Assembly: GCF_010015445.1 (NCBI RefSeq)
Contig: NC_053123.1
Coordinates: forward strand, 10,285,934-10,349,933
DNA: 64,000 bases
Direction: 5' to 3'
DNA from: Perca fluviatilis
Taxonomy: Eukaryota; Chordata; Actinopteri; Perciformes; Percidae
The notes beneath the pieces were generated by a model. The model had not been told where the DNA came from, ran no database searches, and saw only the letters and a list, made by a program, of their open reading frames with translations. Position 1 is the first letter of the stretch, and every line of letters starts with the position of its first letter. A program made the translations under genes and the position numbers. Below, one piece after another: positions 1 to 10,707 of this stretch.

Positions 1-540
1 GCAGCCTGCAGTGTTCCAGCAGCGGAGACCAATACAAGGCTGAGGGAAGACCAGAGGACGCTCTATTAAGTCCCCAAAGTCATGCTCGCTGTTCGGAAGG
101 GGAGAGTTCAGTTTAATTAGGGAAGCTTAATGCCGCTTTTTATGAGGCCTGGAGGGGCTGCTCTCCTCCTCCTCCTCCTGCATATTCATGATTCCTGTTT
201 TGTTCGAAGGACCAAAAAAGAAAATCAGGATCACAGCTCTGGGAGTTTTGGTTGTAGAAGCCAGTCCTTGCATAGAGGCTGTTTAAAACACAAAAGGTAC
301 AATGCTAAGACACCTAAGCCCTGTCTATTTTATACTGCACTGTGCATGTAGATCTAATTATTCACTAATTGCTTATTGTTATCATTACAAAAGCCCGGCT
401 ATACAAAAGAGATTTTCAGGAGAACATACAGTAATAGACATGCATACATTATTTACTGGTACATTTTCGTTGCATGCCACATTTCATCGGAATTACTTTT
501 TGTGTATTTCAGTCCATTAAATTTTTTTTCATACAGTAGT
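1..540. other. Unassigned AT-rich sequence
   Basis: I see no coding exon, RNA gene or recognisable transposon here. Short open frames between 130 and 520 have no protein-like composition and no splice context. Nothing more can be supported. Confidence 0.5.
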
Positions 541-730
541 TGGGCACAGTAGAAAATTGTAATTGAGTAGATTTACTCAAGTACTGTTGAGGTAATTGCA
601 CAGTACCTTACTTAAGTATTTCCATGTTACACTACTTTAAAACTACTTTGTAGCTCTACAAAATATTGTACTTTTTCCTCTACTACATTTACCTGACCGC
701 TCTAGTTACTAGTTTGTTGAAAAATAGTAA
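541..730. repeat. Interspersed repeat fragment with TTACTCAAGTA / ACTTAAGTA motifs
   Basis: The stretch carries motifs (TTACTCAAGTACTG, CTTACTTAAGTATTTCCA, TCTACTACATTTACCTGA) that I recognise as a very common teleost interspersed repeat, probably the end of a DNA transposon. No terminal repeats or target duplication could be fixed, so it is treated as a fragment. Its superfamily is not certain. Confidence 0.45.
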
Positions 731-765
731 GCTTATAAAATGCAGCACATTGTTAGAGAATACAG

Positions 766-1570
766 CAGGGATTCCCAACCTTCTGTTTGTGACCTCTCAC
801 ATTAAAGCAGTGTCTTGTCCAGCTCAGTCTCATGGCAGTTCGTGATATGGTCACCTTATTGAATCTATTAAGTCGTGGACAGGACACGATAATGTCGTTT
901 TTTTTTCGTGTGGCGATTCCGAATTTTAAAACAATGTATTTCAATGGGAAGCATATTTCGTGATCACAGAACAATGATGGTAGCGAGTAGTACTGATAAG
1001 GCGAAAGTCCGCGCAGGGAGGTTGGTCGAATTGGTGGATGGGCCAAACAACACAGACGTGTCCCGCGTGTTGCAGTTCCTTTCCGCGTTATTCTCTTCCT
1101 GACCACAAACGTCCCGCTCTTGTCGGCGTTTCATTTCCCCGTTGTTGTGTGGCCCTGCGCCCGGGGATCGCGTCCCGCGAGTGGCGGCTCGTCCCGTTGT
1201 TGTGGCCGGCGTGTGGCGTTTCGTTTCCCCGTTGTTGTGTGCCTCTGCGCCTGGGGATGCGCCCGGGGATTGCGTCCCACGTGTGGCGGTCCGTCCTGTT
1301 GTTGTGGCCGTTGTTGTGTCCCCCAGAGCAGGTTTGAAAACCGTGACCTGTACACGTTCAAAAATCATGATGTGTACACAAAATAAACGTCAAAATCGTG
1401 ACCCGTAAAATGTTTCAATTTTTCAAAAAAAAAGCAAAGATTAGAACAGGGTGAAAACAAGAGGAACAATGCATACAAATGCATGAAAACTTACATTTTT
1501 CTTCCTCTGTACCGTAATAATAATCTCAACCCCTTAGTTAGATTTTGTGACCCTCAGTTGGGAACCCCTG
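766..1570. mobile_element. hAT-like element with CAGGGATTCCCAAC ends and GC-rich interior
   Basis: The left end CAGGGATTCCCAACC and the right end GTTGGGAACCCCTG are inverted repeats of about 14 bp in the CAGGG style typical of hAT elements. The body is about 805 bp. It holds a segment with CGTGTGGCGATTCCGAAT and GGTGGATGGGCCAAACAA motifs (about 865-1110) and a GC-rich duplicated block (1119-1320). The flanking 8-mers (758-765 and 1571-1578) do not match, so no target duplication supports the boundaries. The element may be composite. No transposase frame is seen; open frames here follow the GC-rich block. Confidence 0.5.
1119..1320 (+). repeat. Two-unit GC-rich tandem duplication inside the hAT-like element
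   Basis: Two imperfect units of roughly 85-100 bp follow each other. Each has the order GTTTC(A/G)TTTCCCCGTTGTTGTGTG, CTGCGCC(C/T)GGGGAT, GCGTCCC, GTGGCGG, GTCC(C/T)GTTGTTGTGGC. GC and CpG content is far above the surroundings, and this produces overlapping open frames on both strands (964-1408) that are composition artefacts. Confidence 0.7.
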
Positions 1571-1579
1571 GACCAAACT

Positions 1580-1684
1580 ACACTATAAACCCAGATTTAG
1601 TTGTAATTCAAGTTTTTAGTGGTCACTACTTTTTCTTTCATGTTTTGTCAAAAAACGTATTCATTACTAAATGACATTAGTTGT
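1580..1684 (+). repeat. Dispersed repeat, copy 1 (pair with 6121-6193)
   Basis: This copy has CACTATAAACCCAGATTTAG, then TTTTTAGTGGTCACTACT, then ATTCATTACTAAATGACATTAG. The same blocks, in the same order and orientation, occur at 6121-6193 with an internal length difference. The family is unknown to me. Confidence 0.6.
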
Positions 1685-2593
1685 TTCTAATAATCATCTC
1701 AAGTATGCAGTGCACAGATCATAGTAAGTAAATATAACTAAGGATGTTAAGTTTCTGTATGGCAGGGACGGGGTCATTTGACTGCAAAGGCTCATGGGGA
1801 AAAAAATATATGTTCTGAAGTGTTTCTGTCCTAGTTAAAGTGTGTTTTTAATAATTAACTTTTAATGTTGAATGTGCATTTATGTTACCTTGATTTTAGT
1901 TATGTATGGTTGATTTAGTGTTAATCTTTATGTACTTTATTGTTGCACCATGACCGAGACTGGGGGGTGGTATGGGTAGTGTCATAAGGTCTGGGCAGTG
2001 AGAAATACAGATGCAGAGCATGTTGGATATTACAATGTCTGCATTGTCATCCTTACTGTTTTCTTGAACTAATGTATTGAATACATTTTTCTTAAAACTG
2101 TACTGTTATAAAGAAAAAAACACATTTGTAAGTTTGATTTATTCTATTGAAAGGAGAGCTTAATGTTTCAGATATTGTATTTCAACAAAAGTAACATATA
2201 TGTTTACTAATGATTTTTCGTAATGACTACTCATATGAACTTGATTTGTCTACTGCATCAAACTACCAGTCTGTGTTAATACAACTTGACCTGTTAAGTT
2301 TCACCTTGTCTAAAAACGCTTTAAACATGATGGACTCTTCAGAAGAGGTAATTATCTTTACTTGAGTTTCTGCGCGGGAAAGTCACCGGATGTCGGGGGG
2401 GGGAGGGAGATCTAGTTTTAACTACTTTATATACAGTTAGGTACACTGTTTATTACACCCAAATTAGTTGACTTTACTAGAAATCTGCGTGGATACCCAT
2501 TGCCTTAATCCTCTGTGTCCTCCTTGTCTACTAGCAACTGCGTGGAGGAGAGGGGAGGGCGGTGCACGGTCATGGAAGGCTTGTAGGCCTATC
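1685..2593. other. Unassigned sequence with a G-rich tract
   Basis: I see no gene or recognisable element. A G-rich run lies at about 2394-2410 (GTCGGGGGGGGGAGGGAG). Confidence 0.4.
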
Positions 2594-3304
2594 ATGTGAA
2601 CCGAGGGGGTATGCCAGCCTCCACAAAGCGTAGCACCTATGCAGCCATTTTGTTGCTATCAAGCCATCACCCCTCATTAGCATCCCATTGACCGCCATTC
2701 GTTTTGACGTCACTTTGACAGCAAATAACTTTACATCTGAAGCGTTTAAAGACTTTATTTGTCCATTGTTTATTTCTAAAGAAACGCAACAATGTATAAA
2801 AGGCTCCATTACCTTGTACCTCACGTTATGGCTCCGTAGCAGACGTTTTTGTAAAAATAGGCTAACGATTGTGTCATAACCACGCGACTTACTGTCGCAT
2901 AGTAGAGGAATTACCGTATAGTACAGGAGAAGCTCGCAGGCAGTTTCAACTTACATTCGCTGTTTAAGTTTAACTACCAATGTTAACTAGCATTTTAGTT
3001 AGCAATAATTAGCCTGTGCCTATGTTATCTCCTAACATAAGCGACTATGAGTCCTTGAAAAGCGCTATACAAATTTAATTAAACATTTAATTTAATGATT
3101 GAGATTTCTCTTGGCACAGCTACCAGAAGACTTACAACTTTCAGACAGGTTGCTCACATCACATCTACGTCTTTAAGCTCAGTTGGAGGCTGCGCAGTAA
3201 CGCTCAGCCATCACCGGAAAAGTGCTTCTAATATCCTTCACTGGTCTCCGTCCAGAGACTATGTGGTCGCTGTGTCCATTCTTTTTACTGTCTATGATGT
3301 GAAC
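2594..3304 (+). mobile_element. Family R1 non-autonomous DNA transposon, copy A, with 8-bp target duplication
   Basis: The element body (2602-3296, about 695 bp) is collinear with 59824-60461 and, inverted, with 33357-34019. It is flanked by a perfect 8-bp duplication ATGTGAAC at 2594-2601 and 3297-3304. It begins CGAGGGGGTATGCC and ends ACTGTCTATG. There is no long terminal inverted repeat and no poly-A tail. An 8-bp duplication is what hAT and P-type transposases make, so a non-autonomous hAT-like element is the best reading. The open frames at 3095-3385 (+) and 2570-2824 (-) recur in other copies and belong to the repeat. Confidence 0.8.
3034..3092 (+). repeat. LINE/SINE 3'-tail-like segment replacing part of R1 copy A
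   Basis: Where copies B and C read TACATATACCTAC...TCTCTGTAAGATT, copy A reads CATAAGCGACTATGAG, then CTTGAAAAGCGCTATACAAA and a TTTAATTAAA-rich tail. The GAAAAGCGCTATACAAAT pattern is the usual 3' end of fish LINEs and tRNA SINEs. About 37 bp of the original element is missing at the same place. Confidence 0.5.
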
Positions 3305-6120
3305 GCGCTGACAGTTTTGTTGTCATTACGGCACAAACCACGCACTATAGCTTTAAGTAAAGGCTCTTCTTCTACCACTGGTTAGGTATTGTTTATGTCA
3401 GGTACATACAATCTCAACTGTCCCAATAAATCTTCCCAAGTTTCAACACTGCCTTGAAATATGTCAACTACAAACACAAATAAGCACATCCACAGGGGCA
3501 GCTACCTCCAGCGATTATTCATAAACGATACCTGAACAACCGCTGTTGTTTTCCAAACCGATTAATGCCAAATTAGCAGACTGATGGCACAGTCGCATGA
3601 GGAGCTACTGTCACAACCTTATCCCAAAATAGACCGTTTCCTTACCAAAAGAGAAACCAGTCGATCTGGAGCTGAAGCCAGAGGGGGTTGCCACATGTCA
3701 GGCACATGACAGCCTTGACGTGATTCTAATTGTTTTCAATGATTCTGTTGGATTTTAATCATCACACAGGTGTACAGAGAGGAGGGAACAAAATGCCTGT
3801 TTCCTTGCTATAGTTACTTCTTTTGGAAAGTCAGGGTGCTGCTGTGGGACACAGACTGAGACTTGGGGAAATATTTGCACATCCAAAGTGGTTATCTAAG
3901 TGCACCAGAGTCGAGGTTACATATCATAAATTGAGGAAACTTCAACACACCGCTCTTGCATAAACTCTACTTGAGCAGGCATGCAATATGTTAGTGTTCC
4001 CGATAGAGTACAAGGACTGCAACACTGAAACATTAGTTTGAGAATAAAATAGTGCTTGAGTGAAGGACTTTATTTTTTGAGCATTGCCACATACAATAGA
4101 TACCCACAGTCTGCTTTGAATAATTTAGATTGTCTCTATATCCTCTAGATTGTTTTGCATATCAATAAACCATTTATAAATTGATATATTTATAGCTTGA
4201 TGTACTGTACAGCTAGACATGACTGAAAGCATCAATTCTTTCCCTCTCTCTTCTATCGTATAAAACATCATACTGTACACTTTATCTTTGCAGACATATA
4301 ATCAACCATGGATTCATAAGCTGCATTCAAAACCTCATTGACACTTTTTGAATACTACAGCATGTGTCTTAGGTTGCTCCGCTTTCCTATCATTTGCTTC
4401 GTATTTCTATTGAGAAGAAATATATTTCACAGGCTCACACGTCAAACAGAGTGGCTATCAAAGAGGCTTTTTGCTCCCCATCCCGCCTCATCATCGCACA
4501 AAGAGAGAGGGCTTCACCCTGCAAGTTACTGTCTTTTCCATCTTAGTGTGAAGGTTTTGTATGCACTCTGACATCAGGGCTTTTAACAAGAGGACAGTCG
4601 GCCCAGCACTCTGTCACCGCTCTTTTATTGTTTCACATGAAGTGGCAAAGTCCTTCACCAAACAGCATGAGGATTGCAGACCGCGCCTCCAGGTCCCTGA
4701 GGAGGTCATTACGACAGGGATGAGCGGCTCGGAAGCACTGTAAGACGGACAGCATAGTGACAGCAGGGGAGGACAGGAGACAATGAGGGGAAAAATATAA
4801 ATTGGAATGTGCTGAGTTGAAATAGCTTTCTGTTAAAGAAGAAACTTTTGACAGTTTGGGAGTCCCGCTTGTATCCGCAACCTTCCAGTTGACAAAATAT
4901 GAAAACAATATCTCTGTGAAATTCCAAACCTATGAAAAATGTAAATGACATAAGTAACTGTAAGTCAATTCATTTCTATTTAAATTATAAATGTGTAATA
5001 TTTCTTGTGATTATGTGATTTACAGTATTTACAGTACTTTTTACAAACCTAGGACTTGTTAAAAAGGTTTTACGTGTTGCTGTGCTAGAGCAAGCAGATC
5101 TCGAGTAGGTAGAAAAATACAAGAAATCGGGCCAATTGTGGTTTGTTTGGAATGAATAAAAGCTGTTCTGGGTAATTGGTGTTAGCACTTATAGACACCA
5201 TGGTGTTGATAGACATCACTTAGAACAGTTTGATTGACAGGTGATCTTTGAAAAGAGTGGTGCAGAACCACCATTACGGTTTATGATTGGCAGTTTTGGC
5301 ACATTTAAAAATAATGAAAAAACACTTCATATATAATACACAATTCTATGTTTGCTCCAGCTTTCTGTCTGGCTGGTGTCTTATCTATACTATTATAACT
5401 GCAATAGTGTATATTCTGTATCAGCTCTTCAATGCAGCAACATACCATTGACAGTGAATGAAATAATCAAACCCACATTTTTTTAAGGTTGCACACTTCC
5501 GTCAGTTGAAATTGCCTGTGTTGCTGTTCATCATTTTATACACATTTTGCCAAAATTGAACCTGACATATTTGGTATCGTTGGAAACTTCGGGATCTTCA
5601 CTAGAATTTTAAATGAAGTTCTGTGAGTTTGAAGAAGATTTGGCTGCACATCACGAGTCTGTGCTGACTTATCAACTGTGGGCAGCTGCTTGTCAAGGCG
5701 TGTTGAACAGTGTTCTGTGCAAATCAAATTTTAATTCATGAAAACAGACAGTACACTCCCCACTTTCTTATAGCACACAATAGCATCCCCAGATTTCAAA
5801 ATATTAACAATGAGCTGCGAGGGAGTGATTCGAGAGCACCATTGTGTGCTTAGACATCATCGGGGAATATTTTTTAAACAGCGCATTAACGACACCGCAA
5901 TTACAGTATATGCAACTCCAGTTCCTCATTGATCTTATTAGCATTCAATTGAAACTGAAAAAAACAACAGCATTAGCATTAGCCATTATTAAAACAAGTT
6001 TATGTTTTCCTAAATAGTAAATTAATGTAAAAATAATCCCTGTTGTTTTTACATAAGAGATGGATAACATGTGACACTGTAATTGTGCTGAAAAACCTCT
6101 AAGATATCAACAGTCAACAG
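3305..6120. other. Unassigned AT-rich intergenic sequence
   Basis: I see no coding exon or recognisable transposon in this stretch. Short open frames such as 4338-4571 and 4633-4951 lack protein-like composition and conserved motifs. Confidence 0.4.
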
Positions 6121-6193
6121 CACTGTAAACCCAGATTTAAACTTTTTAGTGGTCACTACTAAAAACATACTCAATACTAAATCACAATAGTTT
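6121..6193 (+). repeat. Dispersed repeat, copy 2 (pair with 1580-1684)
   Basis: This copy has CACTGTAAACCCAGATTTAA, CTTTTTAGTGGTCACTACTA and ACTCAATACTAAATCACAAT, matching copy 1 block by block. It is followed by an AT-rich ATATGTTATAT run (6197-6225). Confidence 0.6.
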
Positions 6194-6253
6194 TATGTTA
6201 TATATGTTATATATATGTTATATTTAAGTGGTCAAATAAAGTCAACCAATCAA

Positions 6254-6372
6254 TTGTTTAAAAGAAATGCCAATAAACCAGAGCACGTTTTCCTCCCATC
6301 CCCGAATGCTTTGTGAACTAGCCAGACTCTCCTCCAGCGCGCTTTGGAGGAGGGTCTGGCAAAGTGAGACTA
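6254..6372 (+). mobile_element. Family M2 DNA transposon, truncated copy (right end only)
   Basis: From AAAGAAATGCCAATAAACCA to GGCAAAGTGAGACTA this matches the right end of the full copy at 10236-10699. The left part is missing. The sub-terminal stem-loop GCCAGACTCTCC...GGAGGGTCTGGC (6321-6360) is retained. There is no target duplication, as expected for a truncated copy. Confidence 0.75.
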
Positions 6373-6654
6373 CCCTATCTTTAACCATAACCACCATCTT
6401 CTCCTGGTAGTTTTAGTTGCTGAAACATGTCAGACTTTAACCATAGAGGTGGCAGATCAGAAAACCCCTCATATGAATACTTCTGGGAACAGTTATATGG
6501 GACTGGCAAGCAATCTTTTTTTGTTGTAGCTGTGACAATGCATTAATAATTTTTTTATGATTAGCTCATTGGTAGAAAAGGCAACCACAGGGAACATGTT
6601 TTTGTGATTAATTGTATTTGTCATGCCTATGACAAGTTAAATGACATTGAGGTA

Positions 6655-7205
6655 GAGGGGCACAACCATTGAAATAAAATGAATAGAAAGGCCATTTCCA
6701 TTCAAATCAACGTAGCAGAATGGTCTGAGCAGCAGACATTTTTATGTGTACCATTGCTAAGGTAACGTATAAAGGTTTTGCAGTAACGGACAAACGAGCA
6801 GTGGAGTAGTAACGTTAGTAGGCAGAGAGAAAGCCGCTAAATGAGTCAAATTATCTTCATGCTTCATCCACACAAAGCACATTGCTATTGCCATGAGTGA
6901 CAGCTTTATTCGACTCGTTTTCTGTGAACAATGTGGCGAGGGGGGAACGTTAAGGCGGAGTTGGCAAGCTATTGTTAGCCAACTAACACAGGCTGGCTGG
7001 CTGGCTGGTTCCGCTGTGCTTTGCTGCATCGGTTACAGAGAATGAGCCTCTCAGCGAGCTGCGACAAAGTTTACGGCCCCACTGACGCGCATTGTCTCTA
7101 TGACAACTAACAACAATCGCCATTTTGTTGTGTACCAATCAAATGACCACAGGAAACAGTTTGATGGCCTTTCTATCCATTTTATTTCTATGGGCACCAC
7201 GTGCA
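6655..7205. mobile_element. MITE with GAAATAAAATGAATAGAAAGGCC inverted ends
   Basis: The left arm (6670-6695) reads GAAATAAAATGAATAGAAAG. The right arm (7164-7190) is its near-exact reverse complement (GGCCTTTCTATCCATTTTAT). About 470 bp lie between, with no transposase frame. The outermost bases diverge and no clean target duplication was found, so the exact ends are approximate. Confidence 0.6.
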
Positions 7206-7539
7206 AATAGTGCTGAAGGGTCAAGGACATTGCTTGCATTGACTTGCTTTGACCAGTGACATCATGACCTCATCTAAAATGTGAGGTCAGACAGGAATTT
7301 AAAGTTTGAAGGCTCTTCAGATATTAAATATTTATCCTTTAATCTCAAACTTGCTCCCTATCTTATTAGGCTTCAGGCAGCCTTCTCAGGGGAAGCCTCC
7401 AGTTTGACCAGAGACACATTAATGCTTGAAATATTCCTAATTTTCTCAAAACCAAGCACCAATATGCTGTTTAAGCATACCAGACACTGCAGATTGCAGG
7501 TGTAGCTGTGTGCGCTTACAGACCTAAAAAAATTAATTG

Positions 7540-8174
7540 TTGTGGTTGTGGATATTTCTGCCTGTTTGTATATTCCTGTTGCTGTTTCCTGTTTGGTATA
7601 TTGATTGTGTGTCATTCTGAGGATTGTTTAGGGTTCTGTGTGGATCGTGTATTATTCCGCTGACGGTGTATGTGTTTGTTTATCTCGTTTTGATTGTGTA
7701 TTATTCTGAGTAGTGTATGTTTCTGTTTCCTGTTTTATTTTGGTAGTCTGGTCTTCTGTCTTGTCTTGTCTAGTTTTACTTCCTGTGTTTTCCTGCCTGT
7801 CTGATTGTCCTGCCCCGCCCTGATGTGTTTCACCTGCCTTATCACCTGTCCCTTGTTTCCTCCTTACCTCTATTTAGCCTCTGTGTTCCCTTTGTCTTGT
7901 GTCAGATCATGTTGTGTTTGTTCCAGTTGTGTCTCCCTGTGTAAGTTCGAGTCATTTCTGTGCTTCCTGTATTTTCCTGTTTTTGTACTTCCTTTGTTTT
8001 TTGGATTCCCGGTTCTTTTTTACTACACTCTGGAATTAGTTTTTTGCCTGCTGCAGCTCTCAGCACTCCCTTGGTTGATGTGTATCTTGTTTTTTGGTCA
8101 AATAAATCCTCAACTCAAACTTTCTCCTGCCTGCTCTCTGCGATTGGGCCCTCTAATTCCCTGCCTTGTAACAA
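7540..8174 (+). mobile_element. LTR-like fragment with AATAAA signal, possibly a solo LTR
   Basis: This pyrimidine-rich sequence (CACCTGCCTTATCACCTGTC, GCAGCTCTCAGCACTCCCTT) leads into TTGGTCAAATAAATCCTCAA with an AATAAA signal at 8100-8105 and ends CCCTGCCTTGTAACA. I associate this sequence with an abundant teleost LTR retrotransposon family. The ending in CA fits an LTR, but the TG start and a 5-bp duplication were not found. The 125-codon open frame (7805-8182) is only the low-complexity pyrimidine composition. Confidence 0.4.
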
Positions 8175-8734
8175 TGCATTAGTTGGGTTGTAATTGTTTT
8201 GAAACTCTCGGTTGACTCGTTTAGAGGTTTCATGAAAATAAGCCATATTTAATCACTAATTAGACTGTTTACAGGTATGTATATTTTTTTTCACATTGTG
8301 AGTATAATCAATATTAATTTATTCTGTGAGACTAGGGATTAAGTGGAGGGTAAAACTCATAACACAATTTACCCACTTAATATGAATCTTATTAAAGTTA
8401 ATTCTTAATGGAATAATAATACTTTCCAGAAGCTCTGTATACAGGAATGGCATGGCACATAACAAGATTCTTAAATATGTTTTGGACAATTACATGTTAA
8501 TTCATATTCACCTTAAAACTAACATTTATTCTCAACATCGAGTTGTTTAAATACAGGATTTTAGTTTAGTTTATTTTTTCTTAATTTTTTAGCTACTTTA
8601 AGTTCAGGTTCACGACTTTTTTCACTTTTCAAGTCAACTTGTGTCAGTGCTCTCATTATAATAACAGAAAAAGGCCTTGAGTAACCTTCAAACACATCAG
8701 AGCTCATCATTCAACTCGCGCTACTGTTATTTAC

Positions 8735-9247
8735 TTAAAGTGCTCATATTATGCTCATTTTCAGATTCATAATTGTATTTAGAGGTTGTACCAGAATAGG
8801 TTTATGTGGTTTTATTTTCAGAAAACACCATATATTTGTTGTACTGCACATTGCTGCAGCTCCTCTTTTCACCCTGTGTGTTGAGCTCTCTGTTTTAGCT
8901 ACAGAGTGAGGCATCACACTTCTGTTACATCTTTGTTCGGAGTCGCACATGCGCAGTAAGTACAGTTAGCTAGTCATTTGCAGAGTATGAGGGAATGCCA
9001 CTCTAGCAGCTAGGCGAGCATTATAACGTGTGTTACAAAGTGACGCACGTTCATCACGGAAGTAAAGGCTGGACTACAATAGAGCTGTTTGGAGCAGTTT
9101 GTGAACAGTGTTTTCTGTTGGAGATGGTTATTGCCTTTGGGTGGACTTTGGGCTTTTTCACTTTGTAAACCTATAACGTGCACAAAAAGATATATAACAC
9201 AATGAAGGAAAGGGGAAAAGCCAAAAAGCATAATATGAGCACTTTAA
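8735..9247. mobile_element. TTAA-flanked MITE, family T1 copy 1
   Basis: The body 8739-9243 (505 bp) begins AGTGCTCATATTATGC and ends GCATAATATGAGCACT, a perfect 16-bp inverted repeat. TTAA flanks both sides (8735-8738, 9244-9247). A second copy lies at 47945-48454. TTAA is the target of piggyBac and Kolobok transposases. There is no coding capacity. The minus-strand open frames at 8744-8950, 9010-9231 and 9171-9362 come from the repeat or its edge. Confidence 0.85.
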
Positions 9248-10227
9248 CTTTTTCCTTTTTATATGCATGGCTTGAACAAACATTATGAACAACCATCAAC
9301 CTTGCACTGGATGTGCACTTTTCATTTGATTTTAAGGTAATGTAGGTTTTAAGGCAGTACATGTTGCGGCTCCCAGTGACATCACACAGGGCAGCACACA
9401 GGCTCCCGCCCTCAGGCTGGCTCCTGGCATGTCCAGTCCAGAGGAAACAGCAAAGGTGACTGAGCTATTACAGTCAGAGCGTCTGGGAAAGCCCTGGCGG
9501 AGGAGATCCTGCCAGCAACAGCTGTTTTATCTCACATCAGAAAACCCTTTTGTGCACGCTTTTTATTCTTGCTATGTTTCATTCAGCATGTTCCTTGTTT
9601 TTGTTTCATTTTTAGATTTTATTACATTGTTTATTTTTCACTTGTATTTCACAAACTATTGATCTACATGCAAAGTGTTGCGTTTCTTTCATGGACTTGA
9701 AAGAGTATTCTCATGCTTGCTGCCCTGCCAACCTTTCATGGTTGTCAGATTAGGTCCTGGGTGCTCTGGCCTGCAGTTGCAGTAAATTGAATTGAATTGT
9801 GCTGCAGGGATTTGGTGAGAGGAGATTGCTCTGAGTCTGGAGCCACAGTCAGACTGCTTGATGCTGTTACGCCTCCATTTTACCATTTCAAAACTTGCTC
9901 AGAGATGGCTATGGTTTTCTGTGTATGAGCAGCAGATGCTGTTAATAGAGGTGAGATTTGACCAACAGGAAGACAGACGCAGATATGCTGCCTTGTTTTC
10001 AACAGGAAAATACACAGTACAGAGCTGTTGGTGACAGCTATTTTTTTTAAAGAAAGCCCTTATATAGAGATATACAAAAGCAATAATTAAATGTGAAAGT
10101 TGTCTGTGGGTTGGTTCTGTGTTGAGTGTGTGTACCTTTATGTGTATGGACGTTTGTGTGTATGGAGGGCTCATGTGTTTTAATTTACCAAGACTATTGA
10201 AATTATTCTTGGGTTCAGAAGTCAGAA
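9248..10227. other. Unassigned sequence
   Basis: I see no gene or recognisable element. The open frame 9429-9662 starts in a moderately GC-rich patch but has no recognisable domain or splice context. Confidence 0.4.
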
Positions 10228-10707
10228 AGCGACTAGTCTATATCAACAACGCTTAACTTCCGGGATTGTTCGGGTGTCTGCAAAAATGTTGACGGATGCC
10301 CCTCATTTCGGCCGGATGTCCGTTACCTTCCGCGTTCTTTGTGTTGTAATTTTAATCTCCAGTCGATTTCTGAGGACTATGGTTAACTGCTCCTCAGATC
10401 TCTGCAGGGTAAATCCAGACAGCTAGCTAGACTATCTGTCCATTCTGAGTTTTCTGTTGCACAACTAAAACAACTTTTGAACGTACACGTTCCACCAAAA
10501 CAAGTTACTTCCCGAGGCTATTTTGCAGAGGCACCGTTGCTCCATCCGGCACCTAGCACCACCCAAGACGATTGTGATTGGTTTAAAGAAATGCCAATAA
10601 ACCAGAGCACATTTTTCTCCCATCCCGGAATGCTTTGTGGACTAGCCAGACCCTCCTCCGCAGCGCTGTGGAGGAAGGTCTGGCAACACGAGACTAGAGA
10701 GCGACTA
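10228..10707 (+). mobile_element. Family M2 DNA transposon, full copy with 8-bp target duplication
   Basis: The body 10236-10699 (464 bp) is flanked by a perfect AGCGACTA duplication (10228-10235, 10700-10707). The left end reads GTCTATATCAAC and the right end CGAGACTAGAG, which share an inverted (C)TAGTCT core. A sub-terminal stem-loop lies at 10645-10684 (GCCAGACCCTCCTCC...GGAGGAAGGTCTGGC). Related copies are at 6254-6372, 13468-13692 (inverted) and 63343-63777. I recognise this as a very abundant percomorph MITE. The 8-bp duplication fits a hAT-type transposase. Confidence 0.85.

Noticed and set aside
964..1408. Overlapping open frames of 76-134 codons on both strands
   Set aside because: They coincide with the GC-rich duplicated block of a transposon, where stops are rare by composition.
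7805..8182. 125-codon hydrophobic open frame, possible membrane protein
   Set aside because: It lies in a pyrimidine-rich LTR-like segment. Leu/Phe/Cys richness follows the base composition.
9010..9231. Small gene on the minus strand shared with 48180-48368
   Set aside because: The shared frame is part of the two TTAA-flanked T1 copies, so its conservation reflects the repeat.
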